Shown here: one piece after another, positions 17,698 to 27,200 of the stretch
How positions within the stretch are numbered: position 1 is the first letter of the stretch
Layout of the letters: each line of letters opens with the position of its first letter
From: Ramlibacter rhizophilus
GTDB lineage: Bacteria; Pseudomonadota; Gammaproteobacteria; Burkholderiales; Burkholderiaceae_C
NCBI RefSeq assembly: GCF_004681965.1
Contig: NZ_SMLL01000001.1
Coordinates: 1-64,000 of the forward strand
Length of the DNA stretch: 64,000 nucleotides
Reading direction: 5' to 3'
Notes under the pieces: generated by a model
Databases searched by the model: none
What the model was told of the DNA's origin: nothing
Seen by the model: only the letters and a program-made list of their open reading frames with translations
Translations under genes and position numbers: made by a program

Positions 17698-18870
17698 ATG
17701 AAGAAAATCGCCGTCGCCGGGACGGGTTATGTGGGGATGTCGCTAGCCGTGTTGCTGGCGCAGCGCCATCAGGTGGTGGCCTTTGATGTGAACCCGATTC
17801 GGGTCGAGGAAGTGAACCAGCGGCGCTCGCCCATCAAAGACGCTCTGATCGACAGTTACATGCAGACCCGATCGCTGAACCTGCGGGCCACCTTGGACGC
17901 AGCGCAGGCCTTCAAAGGCGCAGATTTCGTCGTGATCTGCACCCCCACGGACTACGACCCAAAAACGAATCGATTCGACACACAGTCTATCGAGGTGGTG
18001 GCGCGGCAGGCCATCGCGCTCAGCCCGCACTCCACACTGGTAATCAAGTCCACCGTGCCCGTGGGGTACACGGAGAAGCTGAAGACCGAACTGGGCCACG
18101 CCCACATCGTCTTCTCGCCGGAATTCCTGCGTGAAGGCATGGCGCTGCACGACAACTTGCATCCCTCGCGGATCGTCGTCGGCGAGCGGGCCGAGCGGGG
18201 AACCATTTTCGCCGGGCTGCTGCGCGAAGGCGCCCTAGACACGGAAGTGCCCGTGCTCCTCACCAACAATAGCGAAGCGGAAGCAATCAAGCTGTTCGCC
18301 AACACCTACCTGGCCCTGCGCGTCGCGTTCTTTAACGAGCTGGACACCTATGCCGCCGTGCATGGCTTGGACACCCGTCAAGTAATCGATGGCGTAGGCC
18401 TTGATGCGCGGATCGGCCGGCACTACAACAACCCGTCTTTCGGGTACGGCGGCTACTGCCTGCCTAAGGACACGCGACAACTCCTTGGCAGCTGCGAGGA
18501 CGTGCCGCAGGACCTAATTCGCGCGGTAGTCGATGCCAACTGTACCCGCAAGGACTTTATTGTTCGGGAGGTGCTACGCCGGCAACCGAAGGTGGTCGGT
18601 ATTCACCGCGTGATCATGAAAGCGGGCTCAGACAACTACCGCGCGTCCTCCGTAGTCGATGTGATGGAAAGACTCAAGTCCAAGGGCGTCGAGGTCATCG
18701 TTTACGAGCCTCTGATAACTGCGCCCGAGTTCATGCACTCGCTGGTGATGCGCTCGCTCGATGAATTTAAGCGTCGCTCAGACTTGATTCTTTCGAATCG
18801 CATGTCGCCTGATTTGCATGACGTCGCTGCACGGGTTTACACAAGAGATCTCTTTGGCGGCGACAGCTGA
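17698..18870 (+). CDS. ugd: UDP-glucose 6-dehydrogenase
   Basis: NAD-dependent oxidation of UDP-glucose to UDP-glucuronate, cytosolic. It has 390 residues, matching the short E. coli-type Ugd. The N-terminal Rossmann motif GTGYVGMSLAVLLA, TPTDYDPKTN, STVPVGYT and FSPEFLREG are intact. The catalytic cysteine lies in GYGGYCLPKDT. It supplies an acidic sugar donor for the polymer. UDP-ManNAc dehydrogenases are related, but the overall pattern is that of Ugd. Codon and base use shift towards lower G+C in its last third, where the low-GC glycosyltransferase block begins. Confidence 0.92.
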   Translation: MKKIAVAGTGYVGMSLAVLLAQRHQVVAFDVNPIRVEEVNQRRSPIKDALIDSYMQTRSLNLRATLDAAQAFKGADFVVICTPTDYDPKTNRFDTQSIEVVARQAIALSPHSTLVIKSTVPVGYTEKLKTELGHAHIVFSPEFLREGMALHDNLHPSRIVVGERAERGTIFAGLLREGALDTEVPVLLTNNSEAEAIKLFANTYLALRVAFFNELDTYAAVHGLDTRQVIDGVGLDARIGRHYNNPSFGYGGYCLPKDTRQLLGSCEDVPQDLIRAVVDANCTRKDFIVREVLRRQPKVVGIHRVIMKAGSDNYRASSVVDVMERLKSKGVEVIVYEPLITAPEFMHSLVMRSLDEFKRRSDLILSNRMSPDLHDVAARVYTRDLFGGDS

Positions 18871-18948
18871 AATGCTGAGCGTCGGGAGTTAGGATGCACA
18901 GTTCTGGGGTGTGAATGTGGGTTTGCGGAACGCGCAGTCGAGCAGTTA

Positions 18949-20100
18949 ATGAGAAAAGTCCTCGTGTTTCGAAGTGATCTTCTGCCGGTCACCGAGACGT
19001 TTATCTATCAGCAGTTTTTAGCGCTAAGACGCTGGCAGCCGGCATTGTTTGGTTATCGGCTTGTAGAGCCCGGCATCAATCTTCAAGGTATAAATCCGGC
19101 TCTCATTCGTGGTCCAATGGGTACTGATCCGAGTCGCTGGGGTGGGCTGCCTTTTCGCGCTCTGAATTTTATTGGCATCAGTTCTGGAATAAGAGCTGTA
19201 CACCGCTTTGCACCAGATTTGGCGCATGTCCATTTTGGTGTGGACGCGGTTTCCGCATGGGGATGGTTGTCTCAGACGAAAATTCCGGTGGTGGTGACAT
19301 TGCACGGGTACGACGTGACTATCCGGCCGGAGTGGTGGTGGGCCGGAAACGGCGGTAGATCCCGTCGGCACTACCCTAACCTTCTTGCCCGACTGGCCCG
19401 GCAGCCTAGGGTCCGATTTGTAGCCGTCTCGAATTCAATCCGGAGCAAAGCGATCGCAATGTACGGCTTGCCGTCCGAAAAGGTGAGTGTCTTGCACATA
19501 GGGGTTGATCGTGAAGTGTTTAAACCGGTTGGTTTGCCCGTACGAAGCAGAGGTGCGAAGGTCCTCTTTGTTGGAAGGTTGGTTGAGAAAAAGGGCGCTC
19601 TCAATCTGATCCGGGCGATGGCGGTCGTTCAGCATGCGCTCCCAAGCGCGCATCTAACTGTTGTTGGCGACGGTCCTCAGCGTGCTGAATGCGAGCAGCT
19701 AGCTAAGGTCCTTGCCGTGAATGTCTGCTTCAAAGGAGCATGCTCGCATGAAGAGGTTAGAGCAATAATGCAAGATGCAAGAGTCTTCTGCTTGCCCAGC
19801 ATTACGGCTGAGAACGGGGATGCAGAGGGGTTGCCTATTTCGCTGCTCGAGGCGCAGGCATGCGGGCTTCCTGTAGTTGCGACGCAAGCAGGGCGCGAAG
19901 CGGTCCTTGATGGAGAGTCCGGATTCATCTGCCCGTCGAATGACATCGCTGCGATCGCTGGAAAATTAAAGCACATCTTGACGGTGGATGATTGTGCTGA
20001 AGCAATGAGTGCGAGCGCGATAATTCACGTAGCAAGAAGTTTTGATTTGGCTAATTGCACATCTGAACTCGAGCGACTCTACGACTGCGCGGCGAGTTAA
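18949..20100 (+). CDS. Glycosyltransferase family 4 protein
   Basis: Retaining GT-B glycosyltransferase of 383 residues. The N-terminal domain carries HVHFGVDAVSAWG and the THGYD-like VTLHGYDVT. The C-terminal GT4 domain has VLFVGRLVEKKG, VVGDGPQRAE and the donor-binding EGLPISLLEAQACGLPVVAT, with the EX7E pattern. It should add one sugar of the repeat unit at the cytoplasmic membrane face; donor and acceptor cannot be read from sequence. G+C is clearly lower than in flanking housekeeping genes. It starts 78 bases after ugd. Confidence 0.87.
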   Translation: MRKVLVFRSDLLPVTETFIYQQFLALRRWQPALFGYRLVEPGINLQGINPALIRGPMGTDPSRWGGLPFRALNFIGISSGIRAVHRFAPDLAHVHFGVDAVSAWGWLSQTKIPVVVTLHGYDVTIRPEWWWAGNGGRSRRHYPNLLARLARQPRVRFVAVSNSIRSKAIAMYGLPSEKVSVLHIGVDREVFKPVGLPVRSRGAKVLFVGRLVEKKGALNLIRAMAVVQHALPSAHLTVVGDGPQRAECEQLAKVLAVNVCFKGACSHEEVRAIMQDARVFCLPSITAENGDAEGLPISLLEAQACGLPVVATQAGREAVLDGESGFICPSNDIAAIAGKLKHILTVDDCAEAMSASAIIHVARSFDLANCTSELERLYDCAAS

Positions 20101-20109
20101 TCTGAACTG

Positions 20110-20799
20110 ATGAATTCAATTGATAAGCTCTCGCACAATTGGCTGATGAAGCGAGCGTTGAATAGCGCTGTTGCGCGTCATTTGCATCTGTTGCAAGGGC
20201 GTGTTTATGATTTTGGTTGCGGAACAATGCCGTACGAGGCGGATATCCTGGAGCGGGCTGAGGAGTACGTCGGCGTTGACTGGTCAAACACCTTGCACGG
20301 AACTCGATGCGAACTGGTTGCAGACCTCAACTCTCCGCTTCCGATTCCTAGCGAATCTGCGGATGCGATTGTTTCGTTTGAGGTGCTTGAGCATTTATGT
20401 GAGCCGCTGAACATGCTGCGCGAAGCCAATCGGATACTACGTCCTGGCGGTGTAATATTAATAACCGTTCCTTTTCAGTGGTGGGTGCACGAGTCCCCCT
20501 GGGACTATTTCCGCTATACCCGGTTTGGTCTCGATTATCTCTTAAGAAAAGCGGGGTTTGAGGATGTGTGTGTTGAGGAGACAACCGGCTTTTGGGAGAT
20601 GTGGGTGCTCAAGCTCAACTACCAGTCACTTCGATTGATCAAAGGGCCGCGTTTATTGCGGAAGTTGATTCGTGCCATATTGGTTCCTTTATGGTGGGTG
20701 AGTCAAACGACCGCTGGTATCGTCTCGTCGCGTTGGGCTTCGCCGAACGAAACGGCAGGCTATGTCGTCGTTGGTAGAAAGCCAGGGCAGGCAACGTGA
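20110..20799 (+). CDS. SAM-dependent methyltransferase
   Basis: Class I methyltransferase-like protein of 229 residues (Methyltransf_11 type). Motif I is the degenerate VYDFGCGTMPYE near residue 33; an acidic residue at the end of strand 2 follows (VGVDWSN). The segment DAIVSFEVLEHLCEP and the strand ILRPGGVILITVPF are typical of small-molecule and sugar methyltransferases. It starts 10 bases after the GT4 gene and overlaps the flippase start by 4 bases. It probably methylates a sugar or a lipid-linked intermediate of the polymer; that is inference from context. Confidence 0.82.
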   Translation: MNSIDKLSHNWLMKRALNSAVARHLHLLQGRVYDFGCGTMPYEADILERAEEYVGVDWSNTLHGTRCELVADLNSPLPIPSESADAIVSFEVLEHLCEPLNMLREANRILRPGGVILITVPFQWWVHESPWDYFRYTRFGLDYLLRKAGFEDVCVEETTGFWEMWVLKLNYQSLRLIKGPRLLRKLIRAILVPLWWVSQTTAGIVSSRWASPNETAGYVVVGRKPGQAT

Positions 20800-22283
20800 A
20801 GCCAACCTGCGTCCGCATGGAAGATGTCGAAGCCACTGCCGTCAACAGAAATGTGCGCTGGCTATTCTGGAGCCAGGGAATTCGCGTCCTAGTTCAATTG
20901 GTCGGTCTCTCGGTTCTGTCCCGCTACTTGTCACCTGCTGAGTATGGTGCGATGGCTGCATTGATGGTCATACTTAACTTTGGCGCGCTGTTCCGGGATT
21001 TCGGCACCGGCTCTGCGCTGGTTCAGCGGAAACACGTCAGCGAGGAGGCTCTCGACTCAGTATTTCTGATGGTGATTTCCGCGGGTGGCGCATTGGCGAT
21101 CGCCACAGCGGTCGCCGCGCCAGCCTTGGCTGCAGCGGTCGGCGTACATAGCGTGACCCCTTACATCTGTCTTTCAGCCCTAAATTTCATTATCAACAGC
21201 TGCACCGTTGTACCCCAAGCGCTGTTAGAACGTTCTAGTCGGTTTAGGACGCTTGCGCGCATAGAAGGCATCGCTGCATTGTCAGGCCTTATCACCGCAG
21301 TTGCGCTCGCATACGCCGGATTCGGTGTAGGTAGCCTAGTTGCACAACTCTTGGTCTCGAGCTTCGTAGTCGCAATGCAGCTGTCGGTGGCGGCCAACTG
21401 GCGACCTCGTATAAGGTTCAACAAAGCTGAAGCGGTGTCTCTTTGGTCTTTTAGCGGAAGTGTGGGGGCGTTCAACCTTGTGAATTATGTCTCCCGAAAT
21501 GCGGATGCGGCAATCATAGGGAGGATGATCGGACCGATGGCGCTCGGTACGTATTCGCATGCATATAAGTTGATGGCTTTTCCAGTTCAGAACATAACGC
21601 AGGTCATCTCGCGCGCCACGTACCCGGTCCTGAGTCGATTCAATGGCAATTTGGGCGTATTTGCGGAGATCTACTTTGGGAATCTCAGGTTGATTGCGGG
21701 CGTAACCGCGCCGTTGATGGCGTGGTTGTGGTGCTTTAGAGAGGAAATAGTGGAGATCGCATTTGGTCCAGCATGGTCCAATGTGCCAGTAGCCCTTGCT
21801 TGGCTCGCGCCTGCCGGTTTTCTCCAGTCGCTTGTAAGTACACTGGGTGCTGTTTTTATGGCGAAAGAAAAAACCCTACTCTTGTTGCAGCTAGGGATGT
21901 TTAACGCTGGCTTAACCGTTTTATTTTCAGCTGTCGGCAGCGCTTGGGGTGGAGTTGAAGGCGTTGCAATCGCGTGCCTCTGTGCTAGCGTCTGCAATCT
22001 TGTGCCTTGTTTTGGTCTTGCACTCCGGTTGATGAATGAAACGCCGCTGCGCGTTTTGCAAACTGCCGGCGGGCCGGTATTGTGTGCTGCAGTTTCGGGA
22101 GTAGTGGTAGTGTACGCATTTGAGAGGTTTGATTTGTCCCCTGTAGTTCAGACCTTGGCTGCAACTGCTGCTTGGATTGCGACTTACGGTCTGCTCGCGT
22201 CAGTTTTCATGCCTGAGGTGCTTAGGGCAATAACTGATGTTCTTGGGGTCCGAAGAACCAAGATCGGGGTGACCGCAACATGA
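20796..22283 (+). CDS. wzx: Polysaccharide flippase (Wzx, MOP superfamily)
   Basis: Polytopic membrane protein of 495 residues with about 12-14 hydrophobic helices, in the polysaccharide-transport branch of the MOP superfamily (WzxC-like). The N-terminus carries the family-type segment SRYLSPAEYGAMA, and the middle has FNLVNYVSRNADAAIIGR. It should flip the undecaprenyl-linked repeat unit to the periplasmic side. It starts with GTG overlapping the methyltransferase stop and ends overlapping the next ATG by 4 bases, so it sits in a tightly coupled run of genes. Confidence 0.87.
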   Translation: MKPTCVRMEDVEATAVNRNVRWLFWSQGIRVLVQLVGLSVLSRYLSPAEYGAMAALMVILNFGALFRDFGTGSALVQRKHVSEEALDSVFLMVISAGGALAIATAVAAPALAAAVGVHSVTPYICLSALNFIINSCTVVPQALLERSSRFRTLARIEGIAALSGLITAVALAYAGFGVGSLVAQLLVSSFVVAMQLSVAANWRPRIRFNKAEAVSLWSFSGSVGAFNLVNYVSRNADAAIIGRMIGPMALGTYSHAYKLMAFPVQNITQVISRATYPVLSRFNGNLGVFAEIYFGNLRLIAGVTAPLMAWLWCFREEIVEIAFGPAWSNVPVALAWLAPAGFLQSLVSTLGAVFMAKEKTLLLLQLGMFNAGLTVLFSAVGSAWGGVEGVAIACLCASVCNLVPCFGLALRLMNETPLRVLQTAGGPVLCAAVSGVVVVYAFERFDLSPVVQTLAATAAWIATYGLLASVFMPEVLRAITDVLGVRRTKIGVTAT

Positions 22284-23146
22284 GTCCCGGCCCTCAATTT
22301 TCGTATTCAGTAGTTGTGCCTTACGGAAAGATCGGTGGAAACACCGCGCGGTGCTTGTTGAGCATACTTGAGCAAAGTTATCCACCAGAGGAGGTGGTCA
22401 TTGTTTGCAACGGACCCGTTAAAGCTTCGGACGCTGAACAGGTTTTGCGGGCAGCACTCTCAAGTTCGTCGATCAAGTGCAGGCTTCTGGAGGCGCCAGA
22501 TTCATGTAAAAACGCGAACGCCGCGCGTAACTTGGGTGCTAAATGCGTCTCTACGCCCTGGGTTGCATTCCTCGACAGTGATGACTGGTGGGATGTTGAT
22601 TGGGCGCAAACTTGTGCGAGAGCGCTCAATAACGCTGATAAAGACGTAAGATTTGTCTACGGCTCGATTAATGTCCATCGAGCGGGTGGCTTGAAAGAGA
22701 CCCTTACTGCAGACGATTGGCGGGTCTTTGCGACTCCAGAGAACTACCTTCTTGCATATCGTCCGGCCCAAACCAGTACATACATGGTGGCGTCGTCACT
22801 GCTGCACGCTGTACTCTGGCGCGAGGACTTAGGTCGACATCAAGACTACGATTTCTTCGTTAGGTGTATGAATTCGGGAGCGCTGAGTTGCTGCGTGAAA
22901 GAGCCACAGGTTAACGTTGAGTGGACTTATCCGCGGCGCCACAAGTATCACTACGACTGCTGGCGGGTCGTGAAGGACTGGGCGCCTCGAGTTGATCCTG
23001 AATTCTATCGGCGCCATTTGGCAAATTTAACCAAGAGCGCGTTGCTGTCGAAAGACTTGGAAGCTATCGGGCCGCTAGTGCGAGCTCTCTGCAGCGCATG
23101 GATACGCCAGATTGGTGCTCGTCAAGCTAGGCGTGCAAAACCATGA
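22280..23146 (+). CDS. Glycosyltransferase family 2 protein
   Basis: GT-A glycosyltransferase of 288 residues. The N-terminus shows the GT2 pattern YSVVVPYGKIGGNTARCLLS and VVIVCNGP. The metal/donor site is LDSDDWWDVDW near residue 95, a DxDD-type motif. A late SRHQDYDF-like segment (GRHQDYDFFVR) is typical of this family. ATG overlaps the wzx stop (ATGA), and the stop overlaps the next ATG, suggesting translational coupling. Sugar specificity is unknown. Confidence 0.85.
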   Translation: MSPGPQFSYSVVVPYGKIGGNTARCLLSILEQSYPPEEVVIVCNGPVKASDAEQVLRAALSSSSIKCRLLEAPDSCKNANAARNLGAKCVSTPWVAFLDSDDWWDVDWAQTCARALNNADKDVRFVYGSINVHRAGGLKETLTADDWRVFATPENYLLAYRPAQTSTYMVASSLLHAVLWREDLGRHQDYDFFVRCMNSGALSCCVKEPQVNVEWTYPRRHKYHYDCWRVVKDWAPRVDPEFYRRHLANLTKSALLSKDLEAIGPLVRALCSAWIRQIGARQARRAKP

Positions 23147-24360
23147 ACATAGCCTTGGTGAATCACTTCGACTCGCAGGGCGGCGCTGCCCGAGCGGCAT
23201 ATCGTTTGCACCACGCCCTTCGCGATTGTGGAGTAAATTCCCGGATGTATGTTTGTAAGCAGACCATCGCTGATCCCTCAGTGCAAGGGCCAACTTCCTT
23301 CGCGGCGAAGCTTTACTTGAGGCTTGGCGCAGCCCTGATGGACCGTTTGCTGAATTCTCGTTCGGACGGCGGTTATCGCTCTCTTGCCATACTGCCTGGT
23401 TCGTTTGGTGCAGCGGTGAAGCGGGACGATATTGACATTGTTCATCTGCATTGGATTAACGCTGAGATGATGTCGATCTCTGAAGTAGGAGCCATTAAAA
23501 AGCCGACGGTCTGGACGTTGCATGACATGTGGGCATTTTGCGGATATGAGCACTACGCGCTAAGTGACAGGTGGACCCGCGGTTACAAGTACTCTTGGCG
23601 CGTTCCCATGAACTGGACCGAAAACATCGACGCCTGGACGTGGCGGCGTAAAAAAAGTAGCTGGAAGCGGCCTATCAATATCGTGTGTCCTAGCCAGTGG
23701 CTGGCCACCTGCGTTAGGGGTAGTGCGCTGATGAAGGACTGGCCGGTGACAGTTATCCCGAACGCAATCGACACAGAGACATGGGCTCCAGTAGATCGGC
23801 TTGTGGCTCGGGAGGTTTTAGGCCTCCGCCAAGACGTGCCTCTAGTCATGTTTGGTGCGTGGGGCGGTTCACGCGATCCTCGTAAAGGGTTTGATTTACT
23901 TCAGGAGGCGCTTTGCGGCTTGGAACGAATCTGTCCAGATGCTGAACTGGTGGTGCTCGGGCAATCAGCGCCCGAGCGCAGCAAGGGTGGAATGGCAGTT
24001 CACTATATTGGGCATTTGCACGACGACATTAGCCTGCGCCTGCTGTATTCAGCGGTGGACGTCGTAGTGATCCCGTCAAGGTCCGAAAACCTGCCAAATG
24101 CTGGGCTCGAGGCACATTCGTGCGGAACGCCGGTGGTGGCATTTGCAACGGGCGGATTGCCGGATGTAGTCGATCACCTAGTTACGGGCTACTTAGCTCA
24201 CCCATTCGACGCAGAAGAGCTTGGCCATGGAATCCAGTGGGTTTTGGAGCACCCAGATAGACGTCAGTTGCGCGACGCCGCCCGGCTCCGAGCGGTGTCC
24301 CTGTGGAGCAATCAAGCGGTCGGTAAGCGGTATGTCGATCTTTATCAATCAATCCTGTGA
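23143..24360 (+). CDS. Glycosyltransferase family 4 protein
   Basis: GT-B transferase of 405 residues. The N-terminal half has DIVHLHWINAEMMS and TLHDMWAFCGYEHY, typical of a WcaC-like subfamily seen in colanic-acid-type loci. The C-terminal half has GAWGGSRDPRKGFDLL and the donor-binding ENLPNAGLEAHSCGTPVVAF. It begins in the stop of the preceding GT2 gene. The target sugar is unknown. The resemblance to WcaC-type enzymes rests on motif memory. Confidence 0.86.
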   Translation: MNIALVNHFDSQGGAARAAYRLHHALRDCGVNSRMYVCKQTIADPSVQGPTSFAAKLYLRLGAALMDRLLNSRSDGGYRSLAILPGSFGAAVKRDDIDIVHLHWINAEMMSISEVGAIKKPTVWTLHDMWAFCGYEHYALSDRWTRGYKYSWRVPMNWTENIDAWTWRRKKSSWKRPINIVCPSQWLATCVRGSALMKDWPVTVIPNAIDTETWAPVDRLVAREVLGLRQDVPLVMFGAWGGSRDPRKGFDLLQEALCGLERICPDAELVVLGQSAPERSKGGMAVHYIGHLHDDISLRLLYSAVDVVVIPSRSENLPNAGLEAHSCGTPVVAFATGGLPDVVDHLVTGYLAHPFDAEELGHGIQWVLEHPDRRQLRDAARLRAVSLWSNQAVGKRYVDLYQSIL

Positions 24361-24423
24361 CTCGATAGCCGGATTGGAATCCGTTAGCGGTGGTCAATGC
24401 GGGCAAATCGAAGGACCGCCCTA

Positions 24424-25614
24424 ATGAGTAATTATCAATGCGAATCGCATTTTTCTGGCCACGCGTTCGCGCGGGCATATGTGATGGTCGCTGGACTTAT
24501 CGTAGTCAGTGGCAGTCCTGCACTGAACAACGATGTTGCTATCAAGTACTCCCTGCCTGTCTTTTTAGCTCTTGCGGCGGCAATGTACGGGCGAGCGGCG
24601 GTACGTTCCAAACATTTTGTTCAGGTCCTCTTGCTGCTGAGCTCCGCCTTCGCGATCGTTATCTTTGCTCAGATCGTTGAGTACGGACGGGCATTCCCTT
24701 GGATGGCTTCTCTGCTGCTGAAGGTGCTGGCAGGTGGCTTGGTCATCGCTACGCTACGTGGGGCATTCGTCAACGTCTATCTGACCGTCATGTTCCATGC
24801 ATCAGTGCTTAGCTTGGTGATGTATAGCCTACAGTTAGCGGTGGGGGCGGACAGCTTTCCAGCCTTTGTCGAAACGTTCGCACCTGCCGGAAATCATCGG
24901 TCAATCGGTCTCCACACAGTGGTCACTACGGATCCATTTCGAAACGCCGGTCTCTTCTGGGAGCCCGGCGCCTTCCAGGGCTTCCTCAACTTGGGGTTCG
25001 CTCTTGTGCCGCTAAAGGTAATCGCCTCCCAAGGGCGGTCAAAGTTGGTGCTGATGTTAATCGCATTGCTCACAACATTTAGCACGGCCGGATACATTAT
25101 ATTCTTCGTGGTGATTGCCGTGCGGATGGCGTTGGCTAATCGCCGTGGAGTTCCTGTGCGGATGGCTTTGCTCGCTGGATTCGGTGTAGCAGTCTCCGTG
25201 ATCTATTCGCAACTGGATTTTCTGGGGCCGAAGATAAGAGAGGAGCTGTCTTACTCGGCTATCAATGCTGGAGACTTCAATCCTAGCCGTTCTGGCGCTT
25301 TCCTCTTTGATATTCATTACATAGATAAGCGGCCGCTGACCGGCAACGGCTTTGCGCCTGAGACACGCTACGCTGATCATCCATGGCTCATCGGAGTGCA
25401 TCTTGGGCACGGAAACGGGTTCAGTGGGTTTTTGGCCTCGATGGGGCTTGTTGGGCTCTTCGGTTATTTTGGTGTCCTCTGGTCCCGGGCCAGAGTGTGT
25501 TTGCAGGATCGAATCGTACTGGTCATGTTCTTGCTTTTGGCATTGCAGAGCCAGCATTTCTTGCTGTTGCCGCTATTTTTAGGCCTTCCGTTCTTGAGTC
25601 GGAAAGTCCGATGA
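24424..25614 (+). CDS. wzy: Polysaccharide polymerase-like membrane protein (Wzy)
   Basis: Polytopic membrane protein of 396 residues with about ten hydrophobic segments and one longer periplasmic loop (about residues 255-325) of the kind seen in Wzy/O-antigen ligase proteins. The segment LFWEPGAFQGFLNLG resembles the EPGAFQ-type motif recalled from polymerases of this class. Wzy proteins are poorly conserved, so the assignment rests on topology, this motif and position between flippase and export genes. I chose the ATG at 24424 because AAGGA lies about 10 bases upstream; an ATG at 24397 is in frame. The end overlaps the next gene by 4 bases. Confidence 0.75.
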   Translation: MSNYQCESHFSGHAFARAYVMVAGLIVVSGSPALNNDVAIKYSLPVFLALAAAMYGRAAVRSKHFVQVLLLLSSAFAIVIFAQIVEYGRAFPWMASLLLKVLAGGLVIATLRGAFVNVYLTVMFHASVLSLVMYSLQLAVGADSFPAFVETFAPAGNHRSIGLHTVVTTDPFRNAGLFWEPGAFQGFLNLGFALVPLKVIASQGRSKLVLMLIALLTTFSTAGYIIFFVVIAVRMALANRRGVPVRMALLAGFGVAVSVIYSQLDFLGPKIREELSYSAINAGDFNPSRSGAFLFDIHYIDKRPLTGNGFAPETRYADHPWLIGVHLGHGNGFSGFLASMGLVGLFGYFGVLWSRARVCLQDRIVLVMFLLLALQSQHFLLLPLFLGLPFLSRKVR

Positions 25615-26447
25615 GATTTTTGATTGTTACTCCCGTATTCAATGGACGGGCGCTGATCGAGCGCACTATCCGGTCAGTTGCGTTGCAGTGCGCTGATCCG
25701 CGTTTGCAGGTAATGTATATCGTCCGGGATGGAGGCTCTACCGATGGAACGCCAGAATTCGTTGCATTGCTCGCTGGTGAGCTATCCTATCCAAATCTGG
25801 TGATTCGGGTTTATTCCGAGCCGGACTCTGGAATGTACGATGCGCTCAGTAAGGGATTTTCGGATGCCGAGGTCGGCAATGCCGACGTACTTGCGTATGT
25901 CAATGCCGGTGATTACTACGCGCCGCGCGCCTTTTCCAACGTTTCGATGGCACTTCGTTCTGGCCATGATTGGGTAACGGGTCTCAACGTAAAGTACAAC
26001 GACAGTGGCGACATCATCAGCGCAAGACTGCCTGGGCCGTACCCCCGTAGGTTGATTGACTGTGGTCAGTTTGGGCTGCTGCTCCCGTGCGTCCAGCAGG
26101 AAAGCACGTTTTGGTCCCGCCGGGCGCATTCAACAATCGACTTGCATCGACTCAAAGGAATGCACCTTGCCGGCGATTATTACCTTTGGCGCTGCATTTC
26201 GGCGCAATATAGACTTCGTGTGATTAGCTTGTGGCTCGGTGGATTTACTATTCACGAGGGGCAGCTGTCGGCGGTGCATCGTCTTGAATATTTGTCGGAG
26301 CTTAGGGGGGCCGCTGACACTGCGTCTTGGCTCGACAAGCTGTATGCCGTTCTTGTTGGGTGCGTCTGGCTTCTTCCCGATTCTGTGAGGATACGCCTGT
26401 TCGCTCAGTCTATCCTGACGCACAAGGAACTAGGGGGTGAAACTTGA
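25611..26447 (+). CDS. Glycosyltransferase family 2 protein (WcaA/WcaE-like)
   Basis: GT-A transferase of 278 residues. N-terminal LIVTPVFNGRALIERTIRSV, IVRDGGSTDGT and the SEPDSGMYDALSKGF segment give a strong GT2 match of the type common in fucose-containing exopolysaccharide loci. The metal site is LAYVNAGDYY near residue 97. The ATG at 25611 overlaps the wzy stop (ATGA). The C-terminus has a hydrophobic stretch (about 245-265). The end overlaps the TTG start of the following gene. Confidence 0.87.
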   Translation: MRFLIVTPVFNGRALIERTIRSVALQCADPRLQVMYIVRDGGSTDGTPEFVALLAGELSYPNLVIRVYSEPDSGMYDALSKGFSDAEVGNADVLAYVNAGDYYAPRAFSNVSMALRSGHDWVTGLNVKYNDSGDIISARLPGPYPRRLIDCGQFGLLLPCVQQESTFWSRRAHSTIDLHRLKGMHLAGDYYLWRCISAQYRLRVISLWLGGFTIHEGQLSAVHRLEYLSELRGAADTASWLDKLYAVLVGCVWLLPDSVRIRLFAQSILTHKELGGET

Positions 26448-27190
26448 GCACGCGTGTGTCGGTACTAGGCGTTGAGTTGGATGCAATGGACTTTGAAGGC
26501 GTTGCTAGGAGCATCCTCGGGATGGCTATCACGCGGGAAAAAGGATACGTATGCTTCGCCAACGTACATTCCGTGGTAACGGCTCGCAGCAACGATGAAT
26601 TTCTTAGGTCGTTGTGTTTGGCCCGCTTTGTGGTACCTGACGGTGCTCCTGTCGCTTGGGCCGTTAGTCGATTTGGCGAGACAGCACAAAGTCGGGTTCC
26701 TGGGCCAGATTTGATGTTGCGTCAATGTGAACTCGCCGAAGCAGAAGGGTTGGGAATATTCCTCTATGGCGCAACGTCTAGAACCCTGAACCTTCTTGCT
26801 CGGAATCTGGGGCATCGATTTCCGCGGATTAAAATAGTTGGCATGTATGCGCCGCCGTTCCGAACTACTACGAGGGAAGAGGATGCGGCGATAACGGCGG
26901 CGATAAACGCTTCGACTGCGTCGATTGTGTTCGTCGGTCTTGGATGTCCGAAGCAGGAGCTATGGATGGCACGAAATTCGGCCTCCGTTAACGCGGTGAT
27001 GCTCGGGGTCGGTGCGGCATTTGACTTCCATGCGGGCGTTATCCGTCGAGCGCCTTTGTGGATGCGCGGAGTCGGGTTGGAGTGGCTACACAGGTTCTGC
27101 TGCGAGCCGAGGCGGCTGTGGGCGCGCTATTTAGGAACTGGGTTGAGGTTTGCATGGGCAGTAGGTGCCCATTTGACCAAGCGTAGCTAA
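26444..27190 (+). CDS. WecG/TagA/CpsF family glycosyltransferase (GT26)
   Basis: GT26 transferase of 248 residues, normally adding ManNAc, ManNAcA or glucuronate-type sugars to a lipid-linked intermediate. Family signatures: FANVHSVVTARSND, FVVPDGAPVAWA, RVPGPDLML, FLYGAT, and the C-terminal VGLGCPKQELWM and GVGAAFDFHAGVIRRAP. Given ugd in the same operon, a glucuronosyl transfer as in GumK/GumM-like systems is conceivable but not shown. The start is a TTG with GGGGGTG just upstream, overlapping the preceding stop by 4 bases. Confidence 0.9.
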   Translation: MSTRVSVLGVELDAMDFEGVARSILGMAITREKGYVCFANVHSVVTARSNDEFLRSLCLARFVVPDGAPVAWAVSRFGETAQSRVPGPDLMLRQCELAEAEGLGIFLYGATSRTLNLLARNLGHRFPRIKIVGMYAPPFRTTTREEDAAITAAINASTASIVFVGLGCPKQELWMARNSASVNAVMLGVGAAFDFHAGVIRRAPLWMRGVGLEWLHRFCCEPRRLWARYLGTGLRFAWAVGAHLTKRS

Positions 27191-27200
27191 TTGGGGGGCT